A stretch of 64,000 bases of DNA, taken from Acidimicrobiales bacterium. Its GTDB lineage: Bacteria; Actinomycetota; Acidimicrobiia; Acidimicrobiales; JACCXE01. The translations under genes were made by a program, and so were the position numbers. The stretch lies in NCBI GenBank assembly GCA_035546775.1, contig DASZWD010000030.1, forward strand, positions 124,001 to 188,000. Reading direction: 5' to 3'. This document shows positions 60,326-64,000 of this stretch, in pieces (the first letter of the stretch is position 1; each line of letters starts with the position of its first letter). The notes under the pieces are model-generated. The model was not told the DNA's origin and did no database searches. It worked only from the letters and a program-made list of their open reading frames with translations.

Positions 60326-61267
60326 GTGCGAGCCGTCGTCGTGCGTGACGGCGCCCTCGTCGTCGAAGCGCGGCCCGATCCCACGCCTGGACCGGGCGAG
60401 GTCCTCGTCGCCGTCAAGGCGGCCGGCCTCAACGCCGCTGACTTGTTGCAGCGGCGCGGTTTCTATCCCGCCCCGCCGGGCTCGCCGCCCGACATCCCGG
60501 GATTGGAGATGGCCGGCGAGGTGGCGGCGCTGGGAACGGCGGCGACTCGCTTCGGCGTCGGCGACCGCGTGATGGCCGTCGTCGGCGGGGGCGCGCAGGC
60601 GACCCATCTCGTAGTGCACGAGCGCGTCCTCATGGCGGTGCCGCCGGGCGTCGACTGGGCACAGGCGGGCGGCTTCCCCGAAGCCTTCACCACGGCCCAT
60701 GACGCGCTGTTCACCCAGTGCGGCCTGGCCATGGGTGATCGCGTCTGCGTGCACGGCGCCGCGGGCGGCGTCGGCACCGCTGCGGTGCAGATGGCACACG
60801 CCGCGGGCGCCCACGTGACCGCGACGGTGCGCGATGAGTCACGCCACGACGAGGTGCGGGCGCTCGGCGCGGACGTCGTCATCGCGCCCGACCGGTTCGC
60901 CGACACGACGGGCTACGACGTCATCCTCGAACTCGTCGGCGGGCCGAACATGGACACGAACATCCAGGCGTTGAACACCGGCGGTCGCATCTCGGTGATC
61001 GGCGTCGGCGCCGGGATCATGGCGGAGGTCAACCTGGCGAACCTGATGGGCAAGCGCGGCGCGATCCACGCGTCCACGCTGCGGGCGCGCCCGCTCGAGC
61101 AAAAAGCCGACGCGGCGCGCCGCGTCGAACAGCACGTGGTGCCGTTGCTGGCCAACGGGCGCGTGCGCGTGCCCGTGCTGGCGACTTACAGGCTCGACGA
61201 AGTCGAGGCTGCCTACGAACGATTCTCGGCTGGGGGGAAGCTCGGGAAGATCGTGCTGACGAACTAG
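60326..61267 (+). CDS. NADPH:quinone reductase-like MDR oxidoreductase
   Basis: A 313-residue zinc-free medium-chain dehydrogenase/reductase. VKAAGLNAADLLQRRGFYPAPPGSPPDIPGLEMAGEV is the quinone-reductase start, VHGAAGGVGTAAVQMA near residue 145 the NADPH motif, and LEQKADAARRVEQHVVPLLANGRVRVPV the C-terminal part. Zn ligands are absent. It likely reduces quinones or enones. GTG 60326 is used. Confidence 0.9.
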   Translation: MRAVVVRDGALVVEARPDPTPGPGEVLVAVKAAGLNAADLLQRRGFYPAPPGSPPDIPGLEMAGEVAALGTAATRFGVGDRVMAVVGGGAQATHLVVHERVLMAVPPGVDWAQAGGFPEAFTTAHDALFTQCGLAMGDRVCVHGAAGGVGTAAVQMAHAAGAHVTATVRDESRHDEVRALGADVVIAPDRFADTTGYDVILELVGGPNMDTNIQALNTGGRISVIGVGAGIMAEVNLANLMGKRGAIHASTLRARPLEQKADAARRVEQHVVPLLANGRVRVPVLATYRLDEVEAAYERFSAGGKLGKIVLTN

Positions 61268-61282
61268 CCGTCAGTCACGTCG

Positions 61283-61486
61283 TCAGGCGAGGTCCGTACC
61301 CACGTCCTCGAAGCGCTCGAGCAGCTCCTTGACTTCGCTCGCCCGGAACCGGCGGTGCCCACCGAGCGTGCGCAGCGCCGTCAGCTTGCCCGAACGGGCC
61401 CAGCGGGTGACCGTTTTGGGGCTGACACGGAACAGCGTCGCGACCTCAGCAGGGGTCAGCAGGTCGGATTCGACAGAAATCGTCAT
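61283..61486 (-). CDS. bldC: BldC-like MerR-family small DNA-binding protein
   Basis: A 67-residue single winged helix: LLTPAEVATLFRVSPKTVTRWARSGKLTALRTLGGHRRFRASEV, nearly the whole of BldC from Streptomyces, where it binds direct repeats cooperatively and sets the timing of development. It lacks a dimerisation or sensor domain. ATG 61486 sits after AGGTGTTCCTCCC. The 88-bp leader contains CTCGCCC/GGGCGAG (hairpin) and an A-run just before the RBS. Confidence 0.93.
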   Translation of the reverse strand: MTISVESDLLTPAEVATLFRVSPKTVTRWARSGKLTALRTLGGHRRFRASEVKELLERFEDVGTDLA

Positions 61487-61574
61487 GGGAGGAACACCTT
61501 TTTTCGTCTCGCCCAGGGACAACGGGCGAGAGAGGTATTTCTGGCGCGATTCCGGCACTATTTCCTATTCCCAC

Positions 61575-62327
61575 TCAGATGGCCGTCCAACCCCCGTCGA
61601 CGGCCAAAACCTGCCCCGTCACGAACGACGACGCATCGCTGGCGAGGAAGAGGAGCGCTCCGTCGAGTTCGCCCGGCTTCCCCGGGCGTGCCATCGGGGT
61701 CTTGCGGCGCACCAGCGTCATGGCGTTCTCGTCGGCGAACATCACCGCCGTCATCTCGCTTTCGAACCAGCCAGGCGCCAACGCGTTGACGCGCACGCCC
61801 TGCCGGGCCCACTGCGCCGCAAGGTCACGGGTGAGTTGGATGACGGCTCCCTTGGACGACGCGTAGGAGGCGGAGGCGAACATGCCGGCGCCGACCATGC
61901 CGAGGATCGACGCCACGTTGACGATCGAACCGCGGCCGGCCGCGAGCATGTGGCGCCCCGCTTTCTGACACAGCGCGAAGGTCGCAGTGAGGTTGACCGC
62001 AACCGTGTTGCGGAACTCGTCCACCGGTTCGTCGATTGCCGCGATCGGCTCGCCGATGCCGGCGTTGTTGACGACGATGTCGATGCGGCCGTAGTTGTCC
62101 ATGGTGGCGGCGACGAGATCGTCGAGGTCGTCGTCCACGGCGACGTCGCACGTGAGCGGCAACGAGCGTTCGAGTTCGTCGGCCAATGCCTTGATGCGAT
62201 CGGCGCGTCGCGCCGCGAGCACGACCGTCGCACCAGCGTCGTGGAGCGCATGCGCCATCTGCACGCCGATGCCCGACGACGCGCCAGTCACGATCGCGGT
62301 CTTGCCTTCGAGGGAAAAGAGATCCAT
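61575..62327 (-). CDS. short-chain dehydrogenase/reductase
   Basis: A 250-residue SDR: IVTGASSGIGVQMA near residue 12, AARRADRI (basic, favouring NADPH), NNAGIGEP near 88, IVNVASILGMV, and YASSK near 155. ATG 62327 shares one base with the TetR stop (TGATG). The close coupling suggests the TetR regulator controls this enzyme and itself. Substrate unknown; similar to gluconate or glucose dehydrogenase-like SDRs. Confidence 0.88.
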   Translation of the reverse strand: MDLFSLEGKTAIVTGASSGIGVQMAHALHDAGATVVLAARRADRIKALADELERSLPLTCDVAVDDDLDDLVAATMDNYGRIDIVVNNAGIGEPIAAIDEPVDEFRNTVAVNLTATFALCQKAGRHMLAAGRGSIVNVASILGMVGAGMFASASYASSKGAVIQLTRDLAAQWARQGVRVNALAPGWFESEMTAVMFADENAMTLVRRKTPMARPGKPGELDGALLFLASDASSFVTGQVLAVDGGWTAI

Positions 62328-62830
62328 CACGCTCCGTCGTGTTCGGCCGACACCACGGCGGCGGCGACCTTCAATACGTGTGCCAGTTCAGCAGACGGCA
62401 ACGCGCGGCCGAGGGCTTGCATGACGACGGCGCCGACCGCCATCAACTCCAGGGCGAGACCCATCGCTTCAGCCGACACGTCGAACTCGGCGCCGCGGGC
62501 GTTGACGATCTCGGCGATCTGGTCACTGGACGCCTTGAGCGCCGCCTCGACGGCGCGTGCCGCGGTCTCGTCACGCGGTGCCAGCGCCAGCACGTCGAGG
62601 AACAAGCGATGTTGCGTCGAGCAGCTGGCGGCGAGGGCGGCGGTCAGGAGTTCGGCCTTGCTCTCGAAGTTGCCGTAGATGGCGCCCGTCGTGAGCCCGG
62701 CGCGGCGGGCGATCTCGGCGACGCGCGTCCCGTCGTACCCCTTCTCCATGAAGACCTCGGTGGCCGCGTCGAGCAGGCGCTGCCGGGTGCTGTCGGCGGG
62801 TGCGCCGCCCCCAAACCGGGTCGCCTCCAT
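62327..62830 (-). CDS. TetR-family transcriptional regulator
   Basis: A 167-residue regulator. STRQRLLDAATEVFMEKGYDGTRVAEIARRAGLTTGAIYGNFESKAELLTAAL is the complete TetR helix-turn-helix region; the ligand domain is shorter than usual, about 110 residues. It is first in a two-gene operon with the SDR. The palindrome AACGCGTT (62842-62849), 12 bp before its start, may be its operator. Confidence 0.93.
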   Translation of the reverse strand: MEATRFGGGAPADSTRQRLLDAATEVFMEKGYDGTRVAEIARRAGLTTGAIYGNFESKAELLTAALAASCSTQHRLFLDVLALAPRDETAARAVEAALKASSDQIAEIVNARGAEFDVSAEAMGLALELMAVGAVVMQALGRALPSAELAHVLKVAAAVVSAEHDGA

Positions 62831-62906
62831 GCAGTTTGTTTAACGCGTTCGGACCGCGCTCGCCTTGAGACCCTAGAGTTCACGGCCTGGATCTGGGGAG
62901 GCATCG

Positions 62907-63968
62907 ATGCAATTGGAATGGACCGAAGCGGAACTGCTCGAGACGCATGCCGTCGAGGCACCGCTCTTCGCCGGCGGCGTGAAGTGCCACGGTGGCTTCG
63001 GCCATGACGGCGAATACGTCTCGCCGCGCACCAAGAACCGCTGGACGGCCATCGAAAACTGGAAGGCCGAACATCAGAAGAACTTCGGCACCGAGTTGCT
63101 CGACATCGGCCTCGACCGCTGGCCGGCGCACTACCCCAACGTGGCGCAGGCGAAGTACCTGTTGCGGAACGGCGTGTTCGAACCGATGACCTCGACGCTC
63201 ACCCGCGTCGGCACGGTCGAAGGCTTCGGCGCCTACTTGCGTTACTCCCCGATTCCCGACCTCCAGGCGCACTTCGTCGAGCCCATCAAGGGCACGGCGA
63301 TGGCGCACCTTGGTGGCGGACTGTTCGAGGCGCACGCCCGCGACGAGGCGGGCTTCGACAGCGCCGACGGGTTCGAGGGCGGCCACAAGCAGATGTGGTT
63401 CGCGGCGCGCGACGTCGCCTTCGAGAACCCCGTCACCGACGACCAGGTGGAAGTGATGCTGGCGCGCATGGGCATCGGGCAGAACGCCAACCCGCAGCAG
63501 CGCTCGACCGGCGTGCTGTCACAGCTCAACGCCGACCAGCAGGTGCCCGAGATCGACGCGACGCTCGAGTCGCTGATCCAGCGCATGACGTCGCTGCTGC
63601 TCATCGAAATCAGCGCGTTCCACATCTTCGCTTTCGCCGAAGAGGTGCTGTCCGATAACGAGCTCACCGCCGGCGACGGTCTGGCGGCACAACTCGTGTC
63701 CTACATCCGCGCCGACGAGACGCCACACGTCGAGTACCTGAAGACGACGCTGACCGAGATGCGCGACCGCACGTTCGTCGGCGTCGACGGTCAACACATT
63801 GCGGGCCGCGACGTGATCGGTCCGATCTGGGAGCGCGCCGTGGCCAACTCGCTCGGCCCCAACCGCGAGGCGAACCTCGCCACGCAGATGAGCGAGCTGC
63901 ACCACGCACTGTCGTCACGCAAGAACGGCGGCGAGATCCTCGAGGGCTTCCACGCCCTCGCCACTTAG
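62907..63968 (+). CDS. hypothetical protein, possible ferritin-like diiron fold
   Basis: A 353-residue soluble protein. The C-terminal half is helical with Glu and His pairs: LLIEISAFHIFAFAEEVLSD near residue 235 and YIRADETPHVEYLKTTLTEM near 270, the last having the Glu-x2-His spacing of diiron carboxylate proteins. HGGFGHDGEYVSPRTKNRW near the N-terminus is a conserved-looking motif. I do not know the family. It is divergent from the TetR gene, so it may be one of its targets. Confidence 0.68.
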   Translation: MQLEWTEAELLETHAVEAPLFAGGVKCHGGFGHDGEYVSPRTKNRWTAIENWKAEHQKNFGTELLDIGLDRWPAHYPNVAQAKYLLRNGVFEPMTSTLTRVGTVEGFGAYLRYSPIPDLQAHFVEPIKGTAMAHLGGGLFEAHARDEAGFDSADGFEGGHKQMWFAARDVAFENPVTDDQVEVMLARMGIGQNANPQQRSTGVLSQLNADQQVPEIDATLESLIQRMTSLLLIEISAFHIFAFAEEVLSDNELTAGDGLAAQLVSYIRADETPHVEYLKTTLTEMRDRTFVGVDGQHIAGRDVIGPIWERAVANSLGPNREANLATQMSELHHALSSRKNGGEILEGFHALAT

Positions 63969-64000
63969 CCGGTCGTTCAGAACAGCGTGTTGTCGACGCG

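Noticed and set aside
61505-61535. Intrinsic terminator upstream of bldC
   Set aside because: CTCGCCC/GGGCGAG is followed by A residues on the minus strand, not T, so it does not terminate transcription in either useful direction.
63977-64000. 3' end of another minus-strand gene (…RVDNTLF-stop)
   Set aside because: Only seven codons are inside the window, too few to support a feature.

Overview
The window is about 64 kb of very GC-rich DNA that is almost entirely protein-coding. Genes are tightly packed, often share 1-4 bases at their junctions (ATGA, GTGA, TGATG), and frequently start with GTG. BldC, a scattered SUF iron-sulfur system with SufU, a Rieske-type ferredoxin, a luciferase-like (probably F420-type) oxidoreductase, many short-chain and acyl-CoA dehydrogenases, and secreted proteins with Thr/Ser-only stalks together point to a free-living actinobacterium. 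An Acidimicrobiia-like lineage is my inference; there is no rRNA or marker gene to prove it. I saw no tRNA, rRNA, CRISPR array, transposase or prophage.

Layout. 1-7.4 kb (minus): amidohydrolase, two alpha/beta hydrolases, amidase, methyltransferase, small unknowns, a Thr-rich surface protein and an acyl-CoA dehydrogenase, interrupted by a structured leader (5.16-5.45 kb) with a near-perfect complement of the 16S 3' end ahead of a 13-codon ORF. 7.5-9.4 kb: VapBC-type toxin-antitoxin pair, metallo-hydrolase, nitroreductase. 9.4-11.5 kb: glycogen-debranching-type glycosidase. 11.6-14.3 kb: sufC1-sufS-sufU. 14.3-18.9 kb: SDR, ferredoxin, two MFS transporters, L,D-transpeptidase. 18.9-21.2 kb (minus): sufD-Rieske-sufC2. 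21.2-27.1 kb: a lipid-modification cluster (FAD oxidoreductase, two cyclopropane-synthase-like methyltransferases, DUF1365, hydrolase, phytanoyl-CoA dioxygenase-like) whose two divergent promoter regions share one inverted repeat. 28.4-31.2 kb: an export operon with a TasA/camelysin-like protein, a SipW-type signal peptidase, an anchored secreted protein and an RTX-repeat protein. 31.3-33.8 kb: ABC-2 transporter. 34.3-35.7 kb: sufB alone. 35.7-39.3 kb: heterodimeric ABC exporter. 39.3-42.7 kb: a membrane/coiled-coil/oligopeptidase B fusion ORF. 42.7-47.2 kb: epimerase, flavin reductase, CTG-started metallo-hydrolase, MutY, methyltransferase, hydrolase. 47.2-51.8 kb: MaoC hydratase, long acyl-CoA dehydrogenase and CitE-like lyase that fit the ethylmalonyl-CoA pathway, with class I aldolase. 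51.8-64 kb: dienelactone hydrolase, acyltransferase, polytopic membrane protein, fumarase, NlpC/P60 hydrolase, luciferase-like oxidoreductase, quinone reductase, BldC, SDR-TetR pair, and a possible diiron protein.

How they work together. SufB, SufC, SufD, SufS and SufU are all present but in three separated transcription units; sufB and sufC1 carry the same short element exactly 18 nt before their start codons, which would let one regulator join them. The 28-31 kb operon reads as a self-contained export module: two proteins with SipW-type N-termini, their dedicated peptidase and an anchored partner. The 21-27 kb genes look like a locally regulated lipid-methylation regulon. The most unusual items are the leader at 5.2-5.4 kb, the sufB/sufC1 element, the export operon, the lipid-cluster operator and the oligopeptidase fusion.
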